Positions 9,427 to 17,536 of a stretch of 64,000 bases of DNA are shown piece after piece (the stretch's first letter is position 1; the number at the start of each line of letters is the position of its first letter). A model generated the notes under the pieces. That model had not been told where the DNA came from. It was given only the letters and a program-made list of their open reading frames with translations, and made no database searches. The position numbers were made by a program, and so were the translations under genes. This stretch comes from Eubacterium sp. (GTDB taxonomy: Bacteria; Bacillota; Clostridia; Lachnospirales; Lachnospiraceae): assembly GCA_022796875.1 (NCBI GenBank), contig JAAWJJ010000011.1, positions 1-64,000 on the forward strand, in the 5' to 3' direction.

Positions 9427-9822
9427 TTAATGCAATTCCTTTTCGAACACACATTCATTTTTTATTATTCCTACAAGCGCCTGGAGCGCGTCAATCACGT
9501 GAGGGCGGATATCGCCTCCGATCAGAACATACATGATATCATCGCCTAAAGAAAGCGTTCCCTCATTCAGCCAGACACGTACAAAATAAATGCCTTCATA
9601 ATGTTTCGCTTCTTCTATAGCGGCGCTTACTTTTTGTGCGTCGTAAGAAAATTCCATACCGGTCACGTTTGCCGCATGGTCTTCGCCGAATCGGACTTTT
9701 GCTTTCGCGGTTTCCCGTACGGTCCCGTTGTGTACGAGATACATGCCAATTTTTGATGCGTTCGGATCTGCTTTTGCTTCTTTCATCCATTGGTCGATGG
9801 ATGGCGCGGGTTTTTTGTTCAT
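9427..9822 (-). CDS. MoaE-like protein (molybdopterin synthase large-subunit fold)
   Basis: Protein of 131 residues. The central AKAKVRFGED and the C-terminal GDDIMYVLIGGDIRPHVIDA region match the layout of the MoaE-related proteins found in clostridia. True MoaE adds sulfur to precursor Z together with MoaD. The usual Lys/Arg active-site block near the C-terminus of classical MoaE is not obvious here. No other molybdenum-cofactor gene is within the window, so the role is uncertain. The start is fixed by a GGAGGA site; a longer upstream frame runs through that site. It lies convergent to the membrane protein and is a single-gene unit. Confidence 0.6.
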   Translation of the reverse strand: MNKKPAPSIDQWMKEAKADPNASKIGMYLVHNGTVRETAKAKVRFGEDHAANVTGMEFSYDAQKVSAAIEEAKHYEGIYFVRVWLNEGTLSLGDDIMYVLIGGDIRPHVIDALQALVGIIKNECVFEKELH

Positions 9823-9978
9823 TTTATTCCTCCTGGAATCTTTGCGATCTGTTAAAACCGGTTTTTTCAACCTTGTTACATATGCTATTATACATGAACA
9901 GAGAGAAAAGTACATTATTTTTTACCGCTATAGTTCTTTATTTAGAAAAAAATGATTCCGGAAACAACGGCGGAGTGG

Positions 9979-11451
9979 TCAGCACTTTTCTGCGTCCTGT
10001 GAAAAAGAATGGTCTAAAAACCGATAGGAAATCAGAATATGTATTCTGGTATCCAAATCATCTAAATTGTATTTTAACAGTTCTTCCAGCCTTTTCAGGC
10101 GATACACCAAAGTGCTTCTGTGAATCTGAAGCGCCCGGGCAGCGGCGGATGGGCTGCGTTCATTCGCCAGATAAGCAAAAAGCGTTTTTCCGAGTTCCGT
10201 ATGATGCTTGCCGTCATATTGCCGCAGCTCGTTTACGACAGGATGGATCACGTCGGCGGAAACCGACTTTTGCATAACGGAAAAACCGTAGGAGAGGGAA
10301 AAGTCCTGATAATGGTAAAAACATCCGGGTTCTTTTCCACAATTTTCGGAAATGATTTCTGTTTGCCGGAAGCAGTCCGACAGTCCGGAAAAATCCGTAA
10401 AAACAGCGCTGCAGCAGCCGTAATAATTGCTTCTGGACAGCCACGGAACCAGTTTCTGCGTACATTGCTGCAGGCTGTGGCGGCTCAGGCTGCAAAGGAT
10501 ACAGATGGAGTTATGGTAAGTAAAAGCATACAAAAAGTCAAAATTTTTGGACAAAGTCTGGCACAGATGGTTATGGATATTGTAATCTGTGGAAGAACAG
10601 CGGAGCAAAAGGAAGCATTTTGGCTCTGAAAGCTTCCAGTCCATAACTTCAAACAGGTAGGTGACCTCATCCGTATGTTCCGCTTCTCCGGAGAGCATTT
10701 CCCTCAGCATTGTGTGCAGAAGAAGGCTGGATTGCTGCTGAGAATGAGAATCAAACCATTGCTGGATATAGCTGCAGAACAGGGTGAAAATATCAACAAG
10801 CCCCGGGGAAAGAGGCCCGTGAAACTCCAACAGATTGCATATGCCGATCCATTGTTCGTTTAGAAAGAAATTCTGGCAGTAGCAGGAATGAGGAAATAAA
10901 TCGGTTTCAAGGCGATAGACGCATTTTTGGGAATGTATCGTCGGGTAGCGTTGGTTTAACCGGATCAGATACGGCAGGTCTGCGCTGCCTTTTTCGGATA
11001 GTTGCTGCCATTGTTCGTCCACTTCGTCATCTTTGTAAAGAGAGGATTTGCCGAACAGCCGCTGTCCGGAATCCAGGATAAAAAACGGTTCTTTTAAAAT
11101 GTGTTCCGATATCCGGACAAAATCATCGATCATGCAGTCGGATGACAGCGCCGCCAGCATGGCGCTGTCCCAGTCCCGATAAAAGGAAAATGCCTCCAGA
11201 ATCTGGTTCAGCACTTCTTCTAAATCATCGGTCGGCAGTATAATCAGATCATTTTTGTGAGTACATAATACTTTATTGTCTTCATTTTGAAAAAAATCTT
11301 TCATTTTCCCGACATAAACAGTATCTGGCAGAGGCACGGTATGGCTTGTGAATAATTTTACCGAGCCAATTTCGCGTTTTCCGTTTTGGATTTCAAGATG
11401 CGGTTTGTAATCTTCCAGCCAGTCGGCGAGTATCCACATACTTAATTTCAT
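9979..11451 (-). CDS. PucR-type helix-turn-helix transcriptional regulator
   Basis: Regulator of 490 residues. The C-terminus carries the PucR HTH (AARALQIHRSTLVYRLKRL, about residues 440-460). The N-terminus (LADWLEDYKPHLEIQNGKRE) resembles the short N-terminal segment of PucR regulators in gut clostridia, and the middle may be a GAF-like sensor. The start at 11451 has AAGGAG six bases upstream; a frame-consistent ATG 42 bases earlier lacks a site. It is divergent from the URO-D/LVIVD operon at 11751 and is its likely activator. It is the third PucR-type protein in 11 kb. Confidence 0.85.
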   Translation of the reverse strand: MKLSMWILADWLEDYKPHLEIQNGKREIGSVKLFTSHTVPLPDTVYVGKMKDFFQNEDNKVLCTHKNDLIILPTDDLEEVLNQILEAFSFYRDWDSAMLAALSSDCMIDDFVRISEHILKEPFFILDSGQRLFGKSSLYKDDEVDEQWQQLSEKGSADLPYLIRLNQRYPTIHSQKCVYRLETDLFPHSCYCQNFFLNEQWIGICNLLEFHGPLSPGLVDIFTLFCSYIQQWFDSHSQQQSSLLLHTMLREMLSGEAEHTDEVTYLFEVMDWKLSEPKCFLLLRCSSTDYNIHNHLCQTLSKNFDFLYAFTYHNSICILCSLSRHSLQQCTQKLVPWLSRSNYYGCCSAVFTDFSGLSDCFRQTEIISENCGKEPGCFYHYQDFSLSYGFSVMQKSVSADVIHPVVNELRQYDGKHHTELGKTLFAYLANERSPSAAARALQIHRSTLVYRLKRLEELLKYNLDDLDTRIHILISYRFLDHSFSQDAEKC

Positions 11452-11750
11452 GGCAGGCTCCTTTCCATATAAAATATTTTTGTTCCCGTACATGCGCTGT
11501 ATCTTCCGGGATAATAAGGAAACATTCCTGTAATACAGAGTTTGTTTCTATTTTAGTACGAAAGGTATGAAAATACAAGAAAAATAAAAAATATATTCAT
11601 ACAAAATATATGTATATAAAGAAAATGATTTGTGATTAAATGAAAGAAATAAAGGAAGACAACAGAAACAGCAAAATTAAGGAAATTACAAAATTCACAA
11701 AAATCACTAAAAAACAAAAGCAGTGAATGACAGGAAAAGGAGAGGGAAAA
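11452..11750. promoter_or_regulatory. AT-rich divergent promoter region
   Basis: About 300 bases, very AT-rich from 11575 to 11720, between the PucR regulator and the URO-D operon. A CATACAAAATATATGTAT near-palindrome lies close to 11600. AAGGAGAGG precedes the ATG at 11751. No single promoter stands out by eye. Confidence 0.3.
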
Positions 11751-13016
11751 ATGAGTGAACAGAACATGCAGCCAAATCCGAAGTTTTTGGAGAGAATGAA
11801 ATTGTATGAGGATACCGTGGCGTGCCGCAGGACGGAGAAAGTGCTGGCGGCGCCTATGGTCATGTACCTGCCGATTTTAATGTATGGGGAAACGACGATA
11901 CAGGAAGCGATGCAGGACTACAGTAAGGCAGAATCTTCTTTTATCCGTTACCATCAGGAGTTTCAGCCGGATCTGGCGTGGGGGCCGCAAAGCATTTACC
12001 CGGGCGCGGCGTTGGAACTGCTGGACTGTCAGTATCTTCGCTGGCCGGGGAAACAGATAGAAAATCCGAACGCAGGCTTCCAGGTGGTAGACAGGGAAGA
12101 CGGGTATATGACTCCGGAAGAGTATCTGGAATACGCGGAGGATCCAACCGGATTTATTATGAGGAAAATACTGCCAAGGCATTTTGGTGCGCTGAAAGGC
12201 CTGGAAATGGTAGATTTGTCCAACGCGGTCTGGCAGGGCGGACTGTATTCTATGATACCGATGTCGCTCCCGCCGGTAAAAGCCGCTCTGGAAGCAATGT
12301 CGCAGGCAGGAGAACGGATGTTAAAAATGGACCAGGACGGCGGCAAAATCATGGGGGCGCTGGTCGGAATGGGTTTCCCGAGCGCGACCGACGCCGCGGT
12401 ATCCGCTCCGTTTGATCTGTTTAACGACGTACTGCGCGGATTTATGAATACGACGATGGATATGGTCGAATATCCGGACGAACTGCTGGCGGCAATTGAA
12501 ACGAGTACGAAAATGCAGGTGCGTGAAATTAAAAATACGTTCCGGAGAAGTCCGTTTGTAAAGACCGTGACGTTTTTCTGCCATAACGGGTTCGATATGT
12601 TTATGAGCCGGGAACAGTTCCAGACGTTTTACTGGCCGGGACTGAAAAAATGTGTGGAAGCGGTCATTGAGGAGGGCGGTATTCCGCGTATTTTCCTGGA
12701 AGACAAATACGATGATAAAATGGATATTATCGCGAATGAGCTTCCGGCAGGAAAATGTATTGTAAATATCATTAACTGCAACAGGGAACGGACAAAAGAA
12801 CTGTTTGCCGGAAAAATCTGTATTCAGGGCGGCGTAGACGGAATCCTGCTGCAGCATGGATCGCCGGAAGACGTTGTGAAAAACGTAAAGGAGGCAATCG
12901 ACATTCTGGCGCCGGGCGGCGGATATTTCCTGGATACGAGCGTGAGCCTGGATGTGGCAAAACCGGAAAACCTGCATGCGTTGTTTGAAACGGCGCAGAA
13001 TTATATCAAATATTAA
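11751..13016 (+). CDS. Uroporphyrinogen decarboxylase (URO-D) superfamily protein
   Basis: Protein of 421 residues with the URO-D/cobalamin-independent-methyltransferase TIM-barrel fold. It shows FLEDKYDDKMDI in the middle of the barrel and a C-terminal IQGGVDGILLQHGSPEDV block, like other family members that bind and orient an acidic substrate. It is longer than true HemE (~350) and there are no haem genes nearby, so porphyrin decarboxylation is unlikely. Some relatives move methyl groups to corrinoids, but no corrinoid protein or reactivase is visible here. It heads an operon with an LVIVD protein and an unrecognised protein. The start at 11751 is chosen because AAGGAGAGG falls between it and an earlier in-frame ATG. 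Confidence 0.8.
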   Translation: MSEQNMQPNPKFLERMKLYEDTVACRRTEKVLAAPMVMYLPILMYGETTIQEAMQDYSKAESSFIRYHQEFQPDLAWGPQSIYPGAALELLDCQYLRWPGKQIENPNAGFQVVDREDGYMTPEEYLEYAEDPTGFIMRKILPRHFGALKGLEMVDLSNAVWQGGLYSMIPMSLPPVKAALEAMSQAGERMLKMDQDGGKIMGALVGMGFPSATDAAVSAPFDLFNDVLRGFMNTTMDMVEYPDELLAAIETSTKMQVREIKNTFRRSPFVKTVTFFCHNGFDMFMSREQFQTFYWPGLKKCVEAVIEEGGIPRIFLEDKYDDKMDIIANELPAGKCIVNIINCNRERTKELFAGKICIQGGVDGILLQHGSPEDVVKNVKEAIDILAPGGGYFLDTSVSLDVAKPENLHALFETAQNYIKY

Positions 13017-13109
13017 TACGAAAACTGATTTTTCGAAAAATGGCCGGACAGTCGATTATGAGAAAGTCCCGGAACAGAAAAAAAGAAGCGAAAAGCGGAG
13101 GTGAAAACG

Positions 13110-14477
13110 ATGTCGGATGTTTTTTATGCAAAGAGCCCGGGCAATCAGGGATATATCAAAAACATGGAAGTGGTCGGATACCATGACCTGAACGGAGTAA
13201 TGGCGTTTCAGATGGCGCTCCATAAAACGGATGACGGACGTTATTATATGTACTGCGGTTCTTTTAAAGGAGCCGGATGGAACATTATAGAAGTGACGGA
13301 CCCGGCAAAGCCAAGGCATGTGAAATTTTTTGAATGTTGTGATCCGCAGGAATATCAAAAACAGTCTACGCCGAAGATTCAAATCGCGGACGGACTGATG
13401 ATTGCGGCGTTAGGCGGCGGGATTCCGTTTTTACATGGCTGTAAGCCGGAAGACAAGGCGATAAACGGTTTACAGATCTATGATATCAGAGAAGATCCGG
13501 AAAATCCGAAGTTACTGTCATACTGGAGCACCGGAATAGAAAATGGTATGGGGGTACATCGGTTTGCCTATAACGGTGGAAACTACGTCTATATGCCTGC
13601 CGAGTGTCCTGGATTCGTAGGGTTTATTGTACGTGTACTGGACATTTCGGATCCGACGCATCCGGTAGAGTGCGGACGCTGGTGGATGCCAGAGCAGTTT
13701 AAAGACGGTATGGACGAGGGTACTTATCCGGTAGGGCATGACGCAGAGAAAGACTGGCCGATGTGCCATGCCTGTACAATTCCGGGGGACGGCAGAAAGC
13801 AGATTTATATGGGATATTTCGGCGGCGGAGGTATCATTCTGGATGTGGAAAACCCGGCTCAGCCGAAAAAACTCGGACAGTTAAAGATGCAGCCGCCGTT
13901 TGCCGGGAAAAACTGCGGGGCCAGATGCCATACGTTCCTGCCGCTGACGGGACGGGATTTTGCGGTACTGACAAACGAGGGGGAACGGTTTGCTTTTTTT
14001 GATAAAGAAAAGATACAAAAAGGGAACCACCCGGGGGCGCAGCCGATGAACAACCTGCATATGCTGGATGTGTCGGATCCGTCCGATCCGGTGCTGGTAG
14101 CGGAATTTCCGTATCCGGAAGTACCGGAAAGTTTTCCGTATCCGAATTTTAACGACTGCGGGATCGGATGCCAGGGACCGTTCGGGCCGCATAATATTCA
14201 TGAACCGATGGGGAAACCGTGGCTGGAAGACAATCCGAACCGTGTTTACTGCTGCTATTTCCATGCGGGACTGCGGGTATACGACGTATCGGATCCATAT
14301 TACATTAAAGAAGAAGCTTATTTTATTCCGCCGAATCCGGAGAAGAAACTGTTTGAAGTGCCGATGCCGGGGCCGTTTCTCGGAACTACGGAAGATATCG
14401 TAGTAGACGACAGAGGTTATATTTATATTGATACACTGCACGATGGAATGTATATTTTGAGGATGAAGGGAGAATAG
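13110..14477 (+). CDS. LVIVD-repeat beta-propeller protein
   Basis: Protein of about 455 residues with at least five repeats of the form V-x-D-I-S-D-P-x-x-P: LQIYDIREDPENP, VRVLDISDPTHP, IILDVENPAQP, LHMLDVSDPSDP and LRVYDVSDP. This repeat makes a beta-propeller. No signal peptide is present, so it is cytoplasmic, unlike many propeller proteins that are secreted. Conserved His/Cys-rich stretches (MCHACTIPGD, GPHNIHEP) might bind metal or substrate. The start at 13110 has CGGAGG upstream; a GTG nine bases earlier overlaps that site. Its partner genes suggest an enzyme, perhaps a lyase or isomerase, but no activity can be assigned. Confidence 0.75.
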   Translation: MSDVFYAKSPGNQGYIKNMEVVGYHDLNGVMAFQMALHKTDDGRYYMYCGSFKGAGWNIIEVTDPAKPRHVKFFECCDPQEYQKQSTPKIQIADGLMIAALGGGIPFLHGCKPEDKAINGLQIYDIREDPENPKLLSYWSTGIENGMGVHRFAYNGGNYVYMPAECPGFVGFIVRVLDISDPTHPVECGRWWMPEQFKDGMDEGTYPVGHDAEKDWPMCHACTIPGDGRKQIYMGYFGGGGIILDVENPAQPKKLGQLKMQPPFAGKNCGARCHTFLPLTGRDFAVLTNEGERFAFFDKEKIQKGNHPGAQPMNNLHMLDVSDPSDPVLVAEFPYPEVPESFPYPNFNDCGIGCQGPFGPHNIHEPMGKPWLEDNPNRVYCCYFHAGLRVYDVSDPYYIKEEAYFIPPNPEKKLFEVPMPGPFLGTTEDIVVDDRGYIYIDTLHDGMYILRMKGE

Positions 14478-14481
14478 AAAC

Positions 14482-15324
14482 ATGGATCAGAAATTTCCGC
14501 AGGTTACGCTTATGAGAAGCGTAATCTATACGGATCTTGCAAAAGAGGAATACCGCCATAAACTGCTGGCGTGGCATATGCTCCACGTAGCGGACAGTAT
14601 TTCCCAGTTTGAGCCGTATGTGACAAAATACGCATTTTACCAGGCGCTGCCGGTTCCGCCGGAGGGGGAGCGGTTTGGCGTAGCCAGATTCCATATGTGC
14701 GAGCATAACTGGCTGGTCAATCCGTTTGACCCGATCATTACGACGCATGCGTTTAACGAGTATATGCCGAGGGAAGTTTTGAAATGGCAGAATTCGGTGC
14801 CGGATGACGAAGATACCGCCGATGTTTTTATGACCGGGGAAGAGTTCCGGGCTTCCGACGGTTCCAACGGCTGCCGGCCTTTCGTATTTGCGTTTCTGCC
14901 GATGTGGTGGGAAAAAGACTTGAAGGGAAAAGAGAAAACGATACAGGACGGATTTAATTACCGTTGGCAGTTTCTGGTGCGTTATCCGGAGGAAATTACG
15001 GAAGAAGAAGGGGAAAAATGGATGTTTGAAGTGTTGGAAAAGTTTCGGGAAATGCCGGAAGTAACCCGTATCCTTACCAGCCATGTGTATCAGGATATTA
15101 ACGACTGTAAGTTCAGCCGCTGCGTGGAACTGTGGTTTGACGGGCCGAATGAGTGGTATACGGCATGCGTGGAAAAAATGGCGGATTTGCCGAAACCGGC
15201 CTGGGCGCAGCAGGATAAATTTCCGTTTTTACAGCCGATGTTCTATTTTACAAGCATTATGGTGCCGGATATTCCGTACAGCGATAATCTGGTCAATTAC
15301 CGCGGAAATATTATGAAACGATAA
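14482..15324 (+). CDS. Protein of unknown function, third gene of URO-D/LVIVD operon
   Basis: Soluble protein of 280 residues that starts four bases after the preceding stop. I do not recognise the family. It is rich in aromatic residues and acidic patches, with two halves that each begin with a beta-strand-like segment and contain a His-rich loop (FHMCEHNWLVNPFDP in the first half, TSHVYQDINDC in the second). A duplicated dimeric alpha/beta-barrel (EthD-like) fold is possible but unproven. No signal peptide or membrane helix is seen. Tight spacing implies co-translation and a shared pathway with the two genes before it. Confidence 0.6.
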   Translation: MDQKFPQVTLMRSVIYTDLAKEEYRHKLLAWHMLHVADSISQFEPYVTKYAFYQALPVPPEGERFGVARFHMCEHNWLVNPFDPIITTHAFNEYMPREVLKWQNSVPDDEDTADVFMTGEEFRASDGSNGCRPFVFAFLPMWWEKDLKGKEKTIQDGFNYRWQFLVRYPEEITEEEGEKWMFEVLEKFREMPEVTRILTSHVYQDINDCKFSRCVELWFDGPNEWYTACVEKMADLPKPAWAQQDKFPFLQPMFYFTSIMVPDIPYSDNLVNYRGNIMKR

Positions 15325-15349
15325 AATGATACCTGCATAAATGGATATG

Positions 15350-15376
15350 GGGAGCGGTATTTGGAATACCGCTCCC
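15350..15376. terminator. Perfect 12-bp stem-loop between convergent genes
   Basis: GGGAGCGGTATT (15350-15361), a TGG loop and AATACCGCTCCC (15365-15376) form a perfect hairpin just after the unknown gene. There is no T-run directly behind it, but its strength and place between convergent genes fit a transcription barrier. Confidence 0.55.
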
Positions 15377-15439
15377 TGACGGTGTATCATGAAAACCGGA
15401 TAAACTGCCAATTATTTAATGTTTAGCTGTACCAGGCCG

Positions 15440-15997
15440 TCAAACAGATTTTCCCAGTTCTTCTGCTGCGTTAAGCTGCTCTGCTTTATTTAAAATTGCT
15501 CCTGCATCCATATTTCCGCCGGCGTATACGATGCCAATATTTTTCCAGTTTAAGTGAGAAACCAAACCCTCATAAAAAGCCCTGACAGGGGCAAAATTAC
15601 TTTCCGTATTGCCCTCGGCAGCCATTAATAAAATACAGTCTTTTTTGGGGTTTTCATAGTCGGGGGTCATTTCTGCCACTGCAAACAGACGGTCAAAAGC
15701 GCATTTTAGCTGGCCGCTGATGCCCCAATAATACATAGGGGAAGCCAGTACCACAATATCCGCCTGCCGGTATACCGGGTAAATTTCTGCCATGTTGTCT
15801 TTTTGAACGCAGGGATTTTCTTCTTCTTTCCCGCCTTTGCAGCATCCCAGGCAGCCGTGAATATTCATTTTCTGCAAATCAAAACAAGTCGTTTCGTGCC
15901 CGGCTGCTTCTGCCCCTTTCATAAAACTCTTAATCAATTCCTTTGTATTTCCGTTGCTGCGGGGACTTCCGTTTAAGATACAAATTTTTTTGCTCAT
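15440..15997 (-). CDS. NADPH-dependent FMN reductase / flavodoxin-fold protein
   Basis: Protein of 185 residues with the flavodoxin-fold FMN site ILNGSPRSNGNT at residues 6-17 and the second loop ASPMYYWGISGQLK. Between them lies a Cys-rich insert (CLGCCKGG...CVQKDN), typical of the iron-sulfur-flavoprotein/multimeric flavodoxin group, although the full iron-sulfur spacing cannot be confirmed. It would reduce quinone-like or disulfide-type substrates with NAD(P)H. It is divergent from an HxlR regulator, a very common pairing in which the regulator senses reactive electrophiles. GGAGGTGT precedes the ATG at 15997; the longer upstream frame is noise. Confidence 0.85.
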   Translation of the reverse strand: MSKKICILNGSPRSNGNTKELIKSFMKGAEAAGHETTCFDLQKMNIHGCLGCCKGGKEEENPCVQKDNMAEIYPVYRQADIVVLASPMYYWGISGQLKCAFDRLFAVAEMTPDYENPKKDCILLMAAEGNTESNFAPVRAFYEGLVSHLNWKNIGIVYAGGNMDAGAILNKAEQLNAAEELGKSV

Positions 15998-16019
15998 ACA
16001 CTGTACACCTCCAAAGATT

Positions 16020-16099
16020 ATGGTATGATTATAACAGCACATGCAAAGCAGATAAAGTACGCACATTTATGTTAGATACTAACTGAAAGGAGAGTGTAA
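16020..16099. promoter_or_regulatory. Divergent promoter/operator of the flavodoxin-hxlR pair
   Basis: A perfect inverted repeat, GTTAG-ATA-CTAAC (16071-16083), lies 17 bases before the hxlR-type start and is a likely operator for that regulator. On the minus strand a TATAAT-type -10 (complement of 16030-16035) precedes the flavodoxin gene. Confidence 0.45.
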
Positions 16100-16438
16100 A
16101 TGATTAAAGATTATATTGCCCGGTCAAATTTTGAAGATACGGGATTCAGTTATACTTTATCGCTCATCAGCGGAAAATATAAAATGGTAATCTTATATTG
16201 CCTGATGGAATTTAAAATCGTTCGCTACAATGAATTAAAACGTTATATAAAAACGATTTCACATAAAACGCTGAGTAATTCATTGAAAGAACTGGAAAGG
16301 GATAATCTTGTTATTCGTAATGAGTATCCGCAGATTCCGCCGAAAGTAGAATATAGTTTATCTCAGAAAGGACAATCTCTTATGAAAATATTAGACCAGT
16401 TGTGTGTATGGGGAGAAAAGAATAAAGACTTACCCTGA
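16100..16438 (+). CDS. HxlR-family winged-helix regulator
   Basis: Protein of 112 residues. The LSLISGKYKMVILYCL core, followed by YNELKRYI and KTLSNSLKELERDNLV, is the winged-helix DNA-binding region of HxlR/YodB-type repressors. Those proteins often use an N-terminal Cys to sense quinones or aldehydes. Here the position just before the helix is Ser/Asn and no Cys is present in the first 30 residues, so sensing may differ. It faces the flavodoxin-fold reductase and probably represses it. AAAGGAGAG precedes the start. Confidence 0.88.
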   Translation: MIKDYIARSNFEDTGFSYTLSLISGKYKMVILYCLMEFKIVRYNELKRYIKTISHKTLSNSLKELERDNLVIRNEYPQIPPKVEYSLSQKGQSLMKILDQLCVWGEKNKDLP

Positions 16439-16457
16439 TTGAAAGTACAGGTATATA

Positions 16458-16487
16458 TTGTATTATCTTTCCGTTTTATGCTACAAT
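16458..16487 (+). promoter_or_regulatory. Candidate sigma-70-type promoter
   Basis: TTGTAT (16458-16463) and TACAAT (16482-16487), 18 bases apart, with a TG just before the -10 (TGCTACAAT). It would transcribe the HAAS-domain gene at 16606. Confidence 0.4.
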
Positions 16488-16605
16488 GAGCCAGGTGAAA
16501 CGGTCTGCTTACATAATTGCCTGATTCACTGCATGGTTGGCAGGCAGCATGTTTTAGGCATTTTGCATATATTTTTTGGTACAGACAGGGACAGGAGGAA
16601 TGGCA

Positions 16606-17088
16606 ATGGATGCAAAAGATGAATTTATTGCGGAATTAAGCCAGGCGTTATTTGGAAAAATGACGCAGGCACAAATTAACGGACAGATTCAGTATTATGA
16701 CAGATATATTATGGAAGAGGTTCGGAAAGGAAAAACGCAGGAACAGGTCATTGAGGAACTTGGCACGCCGCAGCTTTTGGCAAAAACAATCGCGCTTACG
16801 GCGGATAAACCGGCAGAGAGTCCTTTTGACCGAAAAGCGCGTACTTCTATGTTGTTTGGAGAGCAGTCCGATGCGGCAAAAGACGATACGGAAGAAAAAA
16901 AGCGCCGTGCTTATTCAGAAGCAGACCAGTTTGAACCTGGTTATCGCGGAGTTAAGGCGGAGTTTTCAGCCGAAAAAGGCTGGGATATCCGGCTGGGCAA
17001 ATTTAAAATAAATTCTTGGTACGGTATGGGCATCATACTGGGGATTATATTGATTATTTCCGGAATTATTGAAAAATTTAAATCGTAA
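16606..17088 (+). CDS. HAAS-domain (DUF1700-like) membrane protein
   Basis: Protein of 160 residues. The N-terminal ~65 residues (FIAELSQALFG through VIEELGTPQLLAKT) form the helical HAAS/DUF1700 domain. A charged linker (DDTEEKKRR) follows, and a single C-terminal transmembrane helix (GMGIILGIILIISGIIEKF) anchors the protein with the HAAS domain in the cytoplasm. Related genes usually follow a PadR-type regulator and take part in envelope signalling; no PadR gene is adjacent here. The ATG at 16606 is preferred because AGGAGG would be too close to the ATG at 16600. Confidence 0.75.
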   Translation: MDAKDEFIAELSQALFGKMTQAQINGQIQYYDRYIMEEVRKGKTQEQVIEELGTPQLLAKTIALTADKPAESPFDRKARTSMLFGEQSDAAKDDTEEKKRRAYSEADQFEPGYRGVKAEFSAEKGWDIRLGKFKINSWYGMGIILGIILIISGIIEKFKS

Positions 17089-17206
17089 ATGTCTGAATCT
17101 TGAAAAAAAGATGCATGTTTTTTTTCATAGTGCGCATACTGGTATTGAAAGCGAGGAATCGCTTTTTGTAAGCAAAATATTACAATATGTAATCAGGAGG
17201 AGCATC

Positions 17207-17470
17207 ATGGACAAGAACAAAGGTACAAACAGTACAAAAAATGCATCTTCTTCTAACTGTGGGAAGAATACAACATCTTCCAACAGCGGGAAAAATGCAG
17301 CTACAAGCAACGCAAAAAGCAGCAATAGTACTAATTCTACTAACGCTACGAATTCTGTTAACAGCGCTAACAACACAAGCAGTAATGCAACTAATGCTCA
17401 GAACTGCGGTAAAAACGCTACGGATTCCAGCAAAAACTATTCAAAAAACAGTTCAAAGAACAGTTACTAA
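17207..17470 (+). CDS. Asn/Ser/Lys-rich low-complexity small protein
   Basis: Protein of 87 residues made almost only of Asn, Ser, Lys, Thr and Ala, with repeated SxxSGKNAATSN-like units and two Cys, each in an NCGKN context, about 47 residues apart. It has no hydrophobic core, so it should be disordered. An AGGAGG site eight bases upstream and a strong terminator right after it support a real gene despite the odd composition. The composition recalls disordered, spore- or stress-associated small proteins of Firmicutes, but no function can be given. It has no clear operon partner. Confidence 0.65.
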   Translation: MDKNKGTNSTKNASSSNCGKNTTSSNSGKNAATSNAKSSNSTNSTNATNSVNSANNTSSNATNAQNCGKNATDSSKNYSKNSSKNSY

Positions 17471-17500
17471 AGGATAGGAAGCAATAGGTAAAGAAAAAGG

Positions 17501-17536
17501 CGCGGAACATAACAGAAGTGTTCCGCGTCTTTTTCC
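17501..17536 (+). terminator. Rho-independent terminator
   Basis: Perfect 9-bp stem CGCGGAACA (17501-17509) with TGTTCCGCG (17519-17527), followed by TCTTTTT. It ends the Asn/Ser-rich gene and abuts the left arm of the long palindrome, which shares its T-run. Confidence 0.85.

Noticed and set aside
11751..13016. URO-D-fold gene as hemE
   Set aside because: It is about 70 residues too long, lacks haem-pathway neighbours and is co-transcribed with an LVIVD protein.
15395..15460. Alternative C-terminus of the flavodoxin in another frame
   Set aside because: A shifted frame reads a plausible tail, but the in-frame end (AEELGKSV) is typical of the family, so no frameshift is assumed.
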